Source of the DNA: Gemmatimonadota bacterium
GTDB lineage: Bacteria > Gemmatimonadota > Gemmatimonadetes > Palauibacterales > Palauibacteraceae
Direction: 5' to 3'
DNA length: 64,000 nucleotides
Assembly (NCBI GenBank): GCA_021295785.1
Contig: JAGWBR010000005.1
Coordinates: 60,990-124,989 of the forward strand
Shown: in pieces, positions 1-7,864 of the stretch
Position numbering within the stretch: the stretch's first letter is position 1
Layout: every line of letters starts with the position of its first letter
The notes under the pieces: model-generated
What the model was told of the DNA's origin: nothing
The model's database searches: none
The model's input: the letters and a program-made list of their open reading frames with translations, nothing else
Translations under genes and position numbers: made by a program

Positions 1-15
1 GATCCGGGACCCACG

Positions 16-945
16 GTGGCCCGGCTGCGGAGCGCCACCTTCTCTCTGGATTACCCGTGGGTCGAGGGAGAGCCCCACGTCATCGCTCTGCTCACATCGA
101 CCGGGCTGACGTTTGAACACGAGGTAGCCGTGGCGACCCTGTCACCGGCCGCCAACAGCAGGTACCTGGCCACATTCGCGGCACTCGGGGCGTATGCGGG
201 CATCGTGCCGGTATTGCTGGGGCTGCTGTGGTACCCGTTTCTCAGGCGCGTGGGGAGGCAGTGGGTCCGGTTCTACCTGTGCTTCACGGTCGGCCTCTTG
301 ACGTTCTTGGCGGTGGATGCCGCGGAGCATGTGCTGGAGGCGGCTCTGGGCGTGCCCGAAGGGTTTCAGGGGGTTGGTCTGGCGCTGCTCGGAGTTTTGG
401 GAGCCGTGGTGGTGCTGCGCGCCATCGGCGGCAGCGGCCGCAGGCGCCGGAGCGAACGCGGCGTGCCCGAATCCCCGCTTCCGGTAGCCTATTTGGTGGC
501 AGTCGGAATCGGCCTGCACAATTTCGGCGAGGGCTTGGCCATCGGTTCGGCCTATGCGCTGGGAGAGATCGCCCTGGGCGCTTTCCTGGTGATCGGCTTC
601 ATGTTGCACAACACGACCGAGGGCTTGGCGATCGTGGCTCCCGTCGCGAGATCCCGACCCCGTCTGCGCCACTTTGCGTTCATGGGCCTGACCGCGGGAG
701 TGCCCACCGTAATCGGAGCCTGGGCTGGCGGTTTCTCGTTTTCACCCACGCTTGCAACGTTTCTGCTGGCCCTGGGTCTCGGGGCCATCCTCCAGGTAGT
801 GGGCCAGGTGGCGCGCCTGGTCACAACCGACCGCGGCCAGCATGCCGATGCCCCGGCTCCGTCGCTCTTTTCTCCGCTGAACGCGGCAGGTCTGGCCCTG
901 GGCGCCGTGGTGATGTACGCCACCGCGCTGGCCGTTACCGGGTAA
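16..945 (+). CDS. ZIP family divalent metal transporter (5' end may lie outside window)
   Basis: Integral membrane protein predicted to move zinc or a related divalent metal across the cytoplasmic membrane. The two ZIP signature helices are visible as HNFGEGLAIG (about residue 168) and HNTTEGLAI (about residue 199), which in the family form the binuclear metal site; about seven or eight hydrophobic segments surround them. A Gly/Arg-rich loop (about residues 137-147) separates the halves. The GTG at 16 is the first start inside the window, but the frame is open to base 1, so the true start may be upstream. The last codons (AVTG, stop) are echoed in the direct repeat near 4302. Confidence 0.85.
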   Translation: MARLRSATFSLDYPWVEGEPHVIALLTSTGLTFEHEVAVATLSPAANSRYLATFAALGAYAGIVPVLLGLLWYPFLRRVGRQWVRFYLCFTVGLLTFLAVDAAEHVLEAALGVPEGFQGVGLALLGVLGAVVVLRAIGGSGRRRRSERGVPESPLPVAYLVAVGIGLHNFGEGLAIGSAYALGEIALGAFLVIGFMLHNTTEGLAIVAPVARSRPRLRHFAFMGLTAGVPTVIGAWAGGFSFSPTLATFLLALGLGAILQVVGQVARLVTTDRGQHADAPAPSLFSPLNAAGLALGAVVMYATALAVTG

Positions 946-1095
946 CGCTAACCCCTGGGGTGGGGGACTGCCGAACAAATACCGAAGATATTATCTTTCT
1001 GCGATTACCCCGCGAATCGTCTCCCTGGAGGAACTTCTTGCCGGACCGCAGCGCGATCGAATGGACCGATGCAACCTGGAATCCTACGACGGGTT
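931..1095 (+). repeat. Direct repeat copy A (3' of ZIP gene through first codons of gp37-like gene)
   Basis: This stretch is nearly identical to 4302-4457. It starts in the last codons of the ZIP gene (gccgttaccgg), runs through the intergenic region and ends about 58 nt into the Gp37-like gene. The two copies bracket the Gp37-TcmP-nuclease block in the same orientation. Confidence 0.85.
984..998. promoter_or_regulatory. AT-rich palindrome upstream of the gp37-like gene
   Basis: GAAGATATTATCTTT is a near-perfect palindrome about 40 nt before the TTG start. The second copy at 4346-4360 is a perfect 15-nt palindrome. Both lie in otherwise GC-rich sequence. It could be an operator or part of a promoter; no function is proven. 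Confidence 0.4.
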
Positions 1096-1835
1096 GCACC
1101 CGCGTAACGCGAGGGTGCGACAATTGCTACGCGGCTACCCTCTCGGGAAGGTTGCTGTCGGCGACCTACCGTGCCCGCCTCCCCGTCGTGGACACGCCGG
1201 GCAACCGGGCCGACCCATTCGCGGTGCGGGTCTGGCCAGATCGTCTGGGAGTCCCGGGAGGCTGGCGAGCACCGAGGCGTGTGTTCGTGAACTCGATGTC
1301 GGACCTGTTCCACCGAGATGTCCCGGAGGATTTCGTCCAGCAGTGCTTCCGGGTCATGCTTGACGTGGACCGCCACGTATACCAGGTACTCACCAAGCGG
1401 CCGGCTCGCGCGGCAAAGTTCGTCAAGCACTACCGAGATCTGTTTCCGCGTGGCCTTCCTCCCCACATCTGGATCGGCACGTCGGTGGAGGATCAGACGG
1501 TCGATTACCGGGTTCGGCACCTCCTCGGGGTCCCGGCCAACGTCCGTTTTCTGAGCTGCGAACCTCTCTTGGGGCCGTTGGATTTGGCCCCGTTCCTCAA
1601 CGAAACCACCGAGACCGGCGGACTGCACTGGATCATTGTGGGCGGCGAGAGCGGAGCGCGCGCGCGACCCATGAGCGCGGTCTGGCCCAGAACGCTTAGG
1701 GACCAATGCAAGTCAGCGAAGGTTCCCTTCTTCTTCAAGCAGTGGGGCGGGAGCACGCCCAAGGCGGGTGGACGGGTGCTGGATGGAGTGACTTGGGATG
1801 AATTTCCGGGAGGGACGGCGAATGGCCGCGCCTGA
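1038..1835 (+). CDS. Phage Gp37/Gp68-family (DUF5131) three-Cys-motif protein
   Basis: A 265-residue protein of the Gp37/Gp68 family, found in phages and bacterial accessory islands. It opens with DRSAIEWTDATWNPTTGC and carries the family cysteine cluster C-x6-C-x2-C (CTRVTRGCDNC) near residue 18, which may hold metal or an Fe-S cluster. Also typical are VFVNSMSDLFH, VLTKRP, WIGTSVEDQ, FLSCEPLLGP and WIIVGGESG. The start chosen is TTG 1038, preceded by GGAGG at 6-nt spacing; the longer ORF in the track is spurious upstream. It overlaps the TcmP gene by 14 nt. The biochemical role is unknown; it is linked by context to TcmP and a nuclease. Confidence 0.85.
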   Translation: MPDRSAIEWTDATWNPTTGCTRVTRGCDNCYAATLSGRLLSATYRARLPVVDTPGNRADPFAVRVWPDRLGVPGGWRAPRRVFVNSMSDLFHRDVPEDFVQQCFRVMLDVDRHVYQVLTKRPARAAKFVKHYRDLFPRGLPPHIWIGTSVEDQTVDYRVRHLLGVPANVRFLSCEPLLGPLDLAPFLNETTETGGLHWIIVGGESGARARPMSAVWPRTLRDQCKSAKVPFFFKQWGGSTPKAGGRVLDGVTWDEFPGGTANGRA

Positions 1836-2925
1836 GGAGGCGCTTTGGGAAAGGGACGATCACACCGAAGGCAAGCACCTGGTGTTGGAGGAGTATCTGA
1901 AGGCGTGGTTCCCGATTCTCGGAACGGCGAAGGCGAACCAGCGAATCCTGTTCGTGGACGGATTCGCGGGTCCGGGTGAATACGCTGGCGGCGAGGAGGG
2001 CTCGCCAGTCGTCGCGATGCGCGTGTTGGCCGAGCACGCGGCCAGGGAGCGGATTAACGCGGAAGTCGTCTTCGTCTTCATCGAGAAAGATGCCAAGCGG
2101 GCGGACCACCTGAAGGGCCTGAGGGATGAATGGCTCCCGAAGTTGCCGGAGCGAACCAGAATAAGGGTGCTCAATGACTCGTTCCCGTCCGTGATGGACG
2201 AGGTGCTCAAGGAGCTCGCTGAGGAAAAGGCCCAGATGGCACCTGCGCTCGTGATGATGGACCCATTCGGCATCAGGGACGTCCCCTTGACTGTCATTGC
2301 TGGCATCTTGGCCAATCCGAAGTGTGAGGTCTACGTGACGTTCATGTGGGAGCAGATGAACCGATTCCTGACAGCACTCGAGTTTGAGTCGCATCTGGAC
2401 GAGATGTTCGACACGACCGTTTGGCGGAAAGCGATCAGCATGCAAGGCGATGAACGCCGTCGCCATCTTTACCTTCTTTATCGGGCGCAGCTGAAGAAGG
2501 CTGGCGCCAAACACGTGCTTCCCTTCCACCTGTTCAAGGGCCAGCGGCGCAAGTACTCCCTGTTTTTTGCCACCGGCCATGTTCTTGGCTCGGATCGCAT
2601 GAAGAAGGCGATGTGGAAGATCGCACCGTTTGGAGATTTCAGCTTCAGGGGCGGGACCGCGGATCAGCTGGTAATGCTGGGCGTGGCCGAGCCGGACTTC
2701 CGCGTGCTTCGCGAGGCGCTACATCGCCGCTTTGCCGGGGCGGGATGGGTGAAAATACAAGAGGTCCTGAACTTCGTAAGGTCGGACGAGACGATGTTCC
2801 ATGACAGTCAAGTCAAGGTACCCGTACTCAAGCCCATGGAGAAAACTGGAAAAATTGAGGTGCGTCGTCGTACGGGCCAGCGGCGCTTCAAATACCCGAA
2901 CGGGTGTCGGATCCGGTTCCTGTAA
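1822..2925 (+). CDS. tcmP: Three-Cys-motif partner protein TcmP
   Basis: A 367-residue member of the TcmP family, which occurs beside three-Cys-motif Gp37/68 proteins. The recognisable motif is FVDGFAGPGEY about 35 residues in, followed by GSPVVAMRVL and then LVMMDPFGIRDVP, a layout resembling a methyltransferase-like fold (inference). The C-terminal part (KVPVLKPMEKTGKIEVRRRTG) looks like a winged-helix end. ATG 1822 is preferred over ATG 1798 because GGGAGG lies 8 nt before it. It overlaps the upstream gene, so the two are probably co-translated. No catalytic activity can be assigned from sequence. Confidence 0.85.
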   Translation: MAAPEEALWERDDHTEGKHLVLEEYLKAWFPILGTAKANQRILFVDGFAGPGEYAGGEEGSPVVAMRVLAEHAARERINAEVVFVFIEKDAKRADHLKGLRDEWLPKLPERTRIRVLNDSFPSVMDEVLKELAEEKAQMAPALVMMDPFGIRDVPLTVIAGILANPKCEVYVTFMWEQMNRFLTALEFESHLDEMFDTTVWRKAISMQGDERRRHLYLLYRAQLKKAGAKHVLPFHLFKGQRRKYSLFFATGHVLGSDRMKKAMWKIAPFGDFSFRGGTADQLVMLGVAEPDFRVLREALHRRFAGAGWVKIQEVLNFVRSDETMFHDSQVKVPVLKPMEKTGKIEVRRRTGQRRFKYPNGCRIRFL

Positions 2926-3223
2926 GGGCGTCTGCTACTGGATTGACGGCGATCGCGTCAGCCCGCAGCCCGCGCCCACACCCGCGTTACTCGGGTTGCA
3001 GGCCGACGTCCCCGCCATGGGTGTTACCGGCTAGCCCCCCCCGGGGCGGTCGCTGGCGTGCTGTAGCGCGCAGGGCCAAGTTTTGCAGTCGGATCGGCCG
3101 TTCCGTTGACCAACCTGAGGATCATCAGCCCATGCCGTCTCTTTCGTTCCTTTTCGCGTGCAACTTGGTGTCCGCATGTGCCGGCGTACCGGCCCTCGTG
3201 CTTGAAGCGGTGGGGCGGTAGGG
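2926..3223. other. Intergenic region between tcmP and the nuclease gene
   Basis: About 300 nt with only short, unconvincing ORFs. A short stretch near 3024 (gttaccggctagcc) resembles the start of the 931/4302 direct repeat, suggesting a third, very degraded copy. A plausible Shine-Dalgarno (gggcggtaggg) sits just before the GTG at 3224. Confidence 0.4.
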
Positions 3224-4279
3224 GTGTCGCTTCAAGAGGCAATCAGGCAGATGGCCGCGCGGCCTGCGCCGCCCAACGAGGAGAGTGCCAAGGCGCACGT
3301 GATCCTGCCGCTCCTCGGGCTGCTCGACTGGCCAAGCTACGACCCGTCACGAATCTCGTTCGAACACGCCGCCGGGTCCGGCCGGATCGACATCGCCCTT
3401 GTGGCGGGCAAGCGGCCCGTCGCGTTCGTGGAAGCGAAGGCACCCGGGAGGCAATTGGGGAATCACGTGGACCAGGTGCTGCAGTACGCTTTCCACGAAG
3501 GCGTCGATGTCTGCGCGCTCACCACGGGGCTTGAGTGGTGGTTTTATCTGCCCCGTGAGAAAGGGAAGCCGAGCGATCGCCGTTTCGCGGTGCTGGACCT
3601 TCGCAAGGACTCGCCCGAAGTGGTTGCGGACGGGCTGCGGCGTTACCTGGGCCGCAGGGCGCTGATCTTGGGAAGCGCCGAAAAGCAGGCGAAGGAAGCG
3701 CTGGCAAACCTGCGGGCCGAGGAGCGGCTGAGGTCCGAGATTCCCAAGGTCTGGAAGGAGATGAGGGCGGGGCCGGACGCTGAGCTGCTGGGGCTGATTC
3801 AGGGGAGGGTGCAGTCCAAGATTGGCTTGGACGCCCCCGCGACCCTGATTGCAAATGTGCTTGGCTGGAATGCGCCGGCGCCAGGGCCGCCAAGGAAGGT
3901 GAAGCCTTCAAGCCGGCAACTGTCGTCTGAATCCAGGAAATTGACCAAGTCCAAGCGACATTTTCCCCGCCCCACCTCGTGGACCCTCTGGGGGTCGGAG
4001 ACCCGGGTCAAGACTTGGGCGGAAGTTCTGGTCGGCGTGTTCGCAGCGGTGCACAGGCGCCATGGCGTCAGCTTCCTCGAAACCGTGCGACCGCTCTGGG
4101 GAAAGAAGAAGCCGTGGATATCGGAAAACGCGACCACGGTTCGCAGGGCAAGGCCAATCGGTGACAGCGGGCTGTACGTCGACACCAACCTTTCCGCCAA
4201 GTCCATTGAGCAGCGCTGCCGCCAGCTCCTGACGGCGTTCGGGTATCAGGCTGACGAGCTGGAGATAGTGCGCGACTGA
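3224..4279 (+). CDS. Type I/IV restriction-endonuclease-like protein (HsdR N-terminal nuclease fold)
   Basis: A 351-residue protein whose N-terminal half matches the PD-(D/E)xK nuclease core of HsdR-N/COG2810 proteins: early Glu and Asp, then GRIDIALV...VAFVEAKAPG at about residues 52-75, giving the D-(E)xK catalytic arrangement, and DQVLQYAFHEGVDVCALTTGLEWWFY. No helicase domain follows. The C-terminal region (TWAEVLVGVFAAVHRRHG) is a separate domain of unknown role. Starts at GTG 3224. It lies downstream of tcmP within the repeat-bracketed block, suggesting the three genes move together. Cutting specificity is unknown. Confidence 0.75.
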   Translation: MSLQEAIRQMAARPAPPNEESAKAHVILPLLGLLDWPSYDPSRISFEHAAGSGRIDIALVAGKRPVAFVEAKAPGRQLGNHVDQVLQYAFHEGVDVCALTTGLEWWFYLPREKGKPSDRRFAVLDLRKDSPEVVADGLRRYLGRRALILGSAEKQAKEALANLRAEERLRSEIPKVWKEMRAGPDAELLGLIQGRVQSKIGLDAPATLIANVLGWNAPAPGPPRKVKPSSRQLSSESRKLTKSKRHFPRPTSWTLWGSETRVKTWAEVLVGVFAAVHRRHGVSFLETVRPLWGKKKPWISENATTVRRARPIGDSGLYVDTNLSAKSIEQRCRQLLTAFGYQADELEIVRD

Positions 4280-4301
4280 AGGACGCTGCCCCTTGACCGC
4301 C

Positions 4302-4457
4302 GCCGTTACCGGCTAACCTCTGGGTTGGGCGGTCGAACAAACACCGAAGATATTATCTTCCTGCGATCACCCCGCGAACCATCTCTTCGGAGGAACTTCT
4401 TGCCGGACCGCAGCGCGATCGAATGGACCGATGCAACCTGGAATCCTATGACGGGTT
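4302..4457 (+). repeat. Direct repeat copy B
   Basis: Second copy of the 931-1095 repeat, with scattered substitutions. It begins with gccgttaccgg followed by a TAA, echoing the ZIP gene end, includes the AT-rich palindrome, and ends where the gp37-like reading frame is cut. Confidence 0.85.
4346..4360. promoter_or_regulatory. Perfect 15-nt palindrome in repeat copy B
   Basis: GAAGATATTATCTTC, seven-base arms around a central T. It is conserved with copy A at 984-998, so it may be an operator or protein-binding site preserved in both copies. Confidence 0.4.
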
Positions 4458-4459
4458 AA
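4400..4459 (+). pseudogene. 5' stub of a second gp37-like gene
   Basis: TTG start with GGAGG upstream encodes PDRSAIEWTDATWNPMTG and then meets TAA at 4457. The first 19 codons match the intact gene at 1038, and the break falls just before the first cysteine of the three-Cys motif. This is a duplication or deletion remnant. Confidence 0.8.
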
Positions 4460-4536
4460 GATCAAGTCGATATCGTATCCTCCGTGGCATCGAAGACCTA
4501 GCGTTGGACCAAATCGTGACAGGAGCAGGGCGGAGA

Positions 4537-6063
4537 ATGCGTCGACAAGAAAAGGACTCTTCCACGGAGCACCAAGTGCGGGGCACGTCTGGCCCCGCAC
4601 TCTCGAACGGGCTCCGGATGCCCGCACCAGCCATGCTCGACCTGGCCGCCAGGGCAGCCGAGGCTCTCGTTCGGCGCAGCGAGGAGCTGGGCCGGAAAGA
4701 GGCATGGGACGGCGAGTTTCGCGGCGAGCTTGTCGAAAAGCTCATGGAGGATCCGCCGGAACGCGGCCGGGCGCCAGAGAAGATTCTGGAGCAGGCCGTG
4801 GCCGACATCCTTCCACTGGCACTTCGCCACGACCATCCCCGTTGCTTCGGCTTCGTGCCGTCCTCCGCCACCTGGCCGGGAGTCATCGCGGAATTCCTCG
4901 CCGCGGGCTACAACGTCAACTCCTGCAACTGGCTCGTCGCGAGCGGCACCAGCCAACTCGAATGCGTGGTCATCGACTGGATTCGCCAATGGCTCGGTTA
5001 CCCGGACACGGCGGGGGGCCTGCTGACGAGCGGTGGCTCCGCCGCGAGCCTGGATGCGCTGGTGGCCGCGCGGGAAGCCGCTGGATACCCCGAGAGGGCC
5101 AGCGTTTACATGAGTGATCAGAGCCACAGTGCGCACCAGAGGGCCGTCAAGATCGTCGGTATCCGACCGGAGCACGCCCAGATCGTACCCAGCGACAACC
5201 GCTTCCGCATCGATATGGGCGAGCTGGCGTCAATGGTGGCGGAGGACCGCGCCGCCGGACTGAAGCCCATCGCGGTGTGCGCGAATGCCGGAGCTACCGC
5301 GACCGGGGCCGTCGATCCACTGGAGAAGCTGGCGGACTTCTGCGCGTCGGAGGGCATCTGGCTGCATGTCGACGCCGCTTACGGCGGGTTCGCTGTCGTG
5401 ACCGAACAAGGCAAGCGCATCCTGCGCGGCATCGATCGCGCCGACTCGGTCGGGCTCGACGCGCACAAGTGGTTCTTCCAGCCCTATGAGGCGGGCTGTC
5501 TCCTGGTCAGGGACATCTCGACGCTCGAGAAGCCGTTCGCGATACGGCCCGACTTCCTGCAAGACGCTCTGTGGGGCGCCGGTCATCCCAACTTCTGGGA
5601 CCGCGGCCTCCAGGTGAGCCGCTCCGCGCGCGCTCTCAAGATCTGGATGTCGGTGCAGACGTTCGGGATGGCCGCATTCAGACAGGCCATCTCCAACGGG
5701 CTGGAATTGGCCGAACGTGCACAGGCATACATCGACAAGAGTCCCGTGCTGGCGTGCACGAGTCCCGCGTCTCTGAGCGTCGTGTGCTTCCGCGTCGATC
5801 CGGCCAGCCAAGACATCGTGGATCACGACCTGGACGAAATTAATCGCGACGTGCTGGCTCGCCTGTTCTGGGACGACCCGGCGTTCGTCTCCTCGGCCAT
5901 GCCGGGCGGAAGGTTTTCGCTGAGGCTCTGCATCGTCAACCACAACACGACTTGGGACGATGTGCGGGAGACCCTGTCGGCCGCCGAGCGCTTCGGGCGG
6001 GATGCGCTCCTTCGACTTCGCGATCGGGAAAGCGGAACTGGAGAAGAAGGGCAGGGCGATTGA
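4537..6063 (+). CDS. PLP-dependent group II (aromatic-L-amino-acid-type) decarboxylase
   Basis: Predicted cytosolic PLP enzyme of the group II decarboxylase family. Visible are HPRCFGFVPSSATWPG, GYNVNSCNW, the phosphate-binding LLTSGGSAASLDAL, HVDAAYGG with the PLP-pairing Asp, and the Schiff-base lysine in SVGLDAHKWFFQPYEAG (about residue 313). Length from ATG 4537 is 508 residues; ATG 4618 gives about 481, closer to the usual size. The ORF track start at 4423 runs into the upstream repeat and is unlikely. Substrate is not predictable; tyrosine, tryptophan, DOPA or glutamate-like amino acids are possible. Confidence 0.85.
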   Translation: MRRQEKDSSTEHQVRGTSGPALSNGLRMPAPAMLDLAARAAEALVRRSEELGRKEAWDGEFRGELVEKLMEDPPERGRAPEKILEQAVADILPLALRHDHPRCFGFVPSSATWPGVIAEFLAAGYNVNSCNWLVASGTSQLECVVIDWIRQWLGYPDTAGGLLTSGGSAASLDALVAAREAAGYPERASVYMSDQSHSAHQRAVKIVGIRPEHAQIVPSDNRFRIDMGELASMVAEDRAAGLKPIAVCANAGATATGAVDPLEKLADFCASEGIWLHVDAAYGGFAVVTEQGKRILRGIDRADSVGLDAHKWFFQPYEAGCLLVRDISTLEKPFAIRPDFLQDALWGAGHPNFWDRGLQVSRSARALKIWMSVQTFGMAAFRQAISNGLELAERAQAYIDKSPVLACTSPASLSVVCFRVDPASQDIVDHDLDEINRDVLARLFWDDPAFVSSAMPGGRFSLRLCIVNHNTTWDDVRETLSAAERFGRDALLRLRDRESGTGEEGQGD

Positions 6064-6195
6064 GCGGTGCCACACTGGAAGTCCAGAGTGCGCGGCACTA
6101 CGACCGGCACTGGACATCCGCACACGGGTTTCACCCAAAAACAACGCGGCCGCCCTGTTCCACGATCTGATCGACACAAACAAACGAAGGGACGC

Positions 6196-6270
6196 TCGAA
6201 CTGGGGGTCGGTGCTGGGTCTTGGGGAGTCGGCCGGGGCCATTGCCCGGGAGTTGCTGGCCGCGGGATAA
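6196..6270 (+). pseudogene. Possible remnant of a Rossmann-fold dehydrogenase N-terminus
   Basis: A short in-frame piece, VLGLGESAGAIARELLAAG followed by TAA, has the GxGxxG-like pattern of NAD(P)-binding dehydrogenases such as the 6-phosphogluconate dehydrogenase type. There is no continuation. It may be a truncated gene scar, or chance. Confidence 0.3.
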
Positions 6271-6305
6271 ATTGAGCTACCTATCTCTTGACGAAAGGGA
6301 ATCTC

Positions 6306-6776
6306 TTGACTCTACAGGCTAGTCTTGCCGGCGAACTGAGCCGGTCCCACAAGTACCTCCAGGTCACAACCAGCTGCTTTGCCGAGGAGGATTCGGGCTT
6401 CGCGCCTCAACCCGGGCTCTACACCGTGGCCGGCCACATCGCGCATGCCGCCGATTCGGTTGACTGGTTCGTCGAGGGGGCCTTCGGCAAGGGCTGGAAC
6501 ATGGACTTCGAGGCGTTGATGGCGGCGGCCAGGGCCGTCACGTCGCTCGGAGAGGCAAACGCATGGTTGGAGCGTGCCTACGCCGGGGCAATCCAGGCGG
6601 TTGAGTCAGCTTCGGATTCGGATTTGTACGGCGCCATACCCGATGAGCGTATCATGAAGGGGTCGCCCAGGCTGGCCATCGTGTCCGCGATCACCGACCA
6701 CAGCGCCCACCACCGGGGCGCGCTCACGGTCTACGCCCGGCTGGTCGGGAAGACTCCGCAAATGCCGTACGCCTGA
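6306..6776 (+). CDS. DinB family protein (putative metal-dependent four-helix-bundle enzyme)
   Basis: A 156-residue DinB/YfiT-like protein. The family's three metal-binding histidines are visible in GHIAHAADS (about residue 44) and in DHSAHHRGAL (about residue 130). Such proteins are often thiol-dependent transferases or of unknown role. Two TTG starts are possible, 6288 and 6306; the second has AAGGGA 5 nt upstream and is used here. It sits alone between the decarboxylase and the restriction-modification pair. Confidence 0.8.
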   Translation: MTLQASLAGELSRSHKYLQVTTSCFAEEDSGFAPQPGLYTVAGHIAHAADSVDWFVEGAFGKGWNMDFEALMAAARAVTSLGEANAWLERAYAGAIQAVESASDSDLYGAIPDERIMKGSPRLAIVSAITDHSAHHRGALTVYARLVGKTPQMPYA

Positions 6777-6799
6777 GGGCGGTATTCGGGAGCAAAGCC

Positions 6800-7864
6800 A
6801 TGTCTCTGAATGAAAACCTGGGAAGAGCCAGGCGCCAGAAGAAGGACGAGTTCTATACACAGCTCTCAGACATCGAGAACGAACTCCGCCACTACGCCGA
6901 ACACTTCCGGGGCAAGGTGGTGTACTGCAACTGCGACGATCCCCGCATCTCCAACTTCTTCCACTACTTCTCGTACAATTTCGAGCGTCTGGGCCTGAAG
7001 AAGCTCATCACGGCGTGCTACAAGAACCAGGAACGCGACCTGTTCAGCAGCCACGACTCGGAGCGGGCGATATGGCTCGAATACGATGGTAACCCAAGGG
7101 GCGGCAGGACGCCTGACGTTGATGACATCGGAATCCGTGAGTTTCAAGGGGACGGCGATTTCCGCAGCGCGGAATGCATCGAGCTCCTGAAGCAGGCGGA
7201 CATCGTGGTGACCAATCCGCCGTTTTCCAAGTTTCGGGAGTACATCGCCCAACTCATGGAGTATGACAAGAAGTTCCTGATCATCGGGAGCCAGAACGCG
7301 ATCACCTACAAAGAGGTTTTCCCTCTAATCAAGGACAACACAATGTGGCTTGGTGTCACCCCGAAGGGCCAAGACATGCTGTTCGATGTGCCGGAGGGCT
7401 ACGCGCAGGAGTTGGCGGCCACCGGGAAGGAGGGGAGCGCCTATAGAGTCGTCGAGGGTGTTATCAAGGGACGGTTGGGTAACGCAGCTTGGTTCACCAA
7501 TCTCGACCATGCCAAGCGCCACGAGGAATTGATTCTCTACAAACGGTACTCGGCGGACGACTACCCGACGTACGACAACTACGATGCGATCAACGTGGAC
7601 AAGACTGCTGAAATCCCGATGGACTATGATGGTCCGATGGGGGTGCCGATCACGTTTTTGGACAAATGGAACCCTGACCAGTTCGAGATACTGGGGATAA
7701 CGGCCAGTGCCGACCGCTACGGCTTGAAAACGAAAAAGTACACCTTGGCAGACGCGCCGAACTATAGTTATCTGAACAGTCGAGAAGGGGGAGTCTTGAT
7801 GGTGGCAGGCAGATATAGGAGCACCTATAGACGCCTTCTGATCAGGAAAATGCCGCCCCGATGA
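6800..7864 (+). CDS. EcoRI-type adenine-specific DNA methyltransferase
   Basis: A 354-residue protein of the EcoRI methyltransferase family (N6-adenine). The N-terminus RRQKKDEFYTQLSDIENEL and VVYCNCDDPRISNFF are characteristic, and the catalytic N6-adenine motif IV is NPPF (DIVVTNPPFSKF, about residue 147). Protects host DNA by methylating a target that cannot be read from sequence. Its stop overlaps the ATG of the next gene by 4 nt (ATGA), so methyltransferase and nuclease are translationally coupled, as in a restriction-modification system. Confidence 0.9.
   Translation: MSLNENLGRARRQKKDEFYTQLSDIENELRHYAEHFRGKVVYCNCDDPRISNFFHYFSYNFERLGLKKLITACYKNQERDLFSSHDSERAIWLEYDGNPRGGRTPDVDDIGIREFQGDGDFRSAECIELLKQADIVVTNPPFSKFREYIAQLMEYDKKFLIIGSQNAITYKEVFPLIKDNTMWLGVTPKGQDMLFDVPEGYAQELAATGKEGSAYRVVEGVIKGRLGNAAWFTNLDHAKRHEELILYKRYSADDYPTYDNYDAINVDKTAEIPMDYDGPMGVPITFLDKWNPDQFEILGITASADRYGLKTKKYTLADAPNYSYLNSREGGVLMVAGRYRSTYRRLLIRKMPPR

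Noticed and set aside
228-1037. The 535-residue ORF starting at 228
   Set aside because: Its first 270 codons overlap the ZIP gene in another frame and are not protein-like; only the part from TTG 1038 is real.
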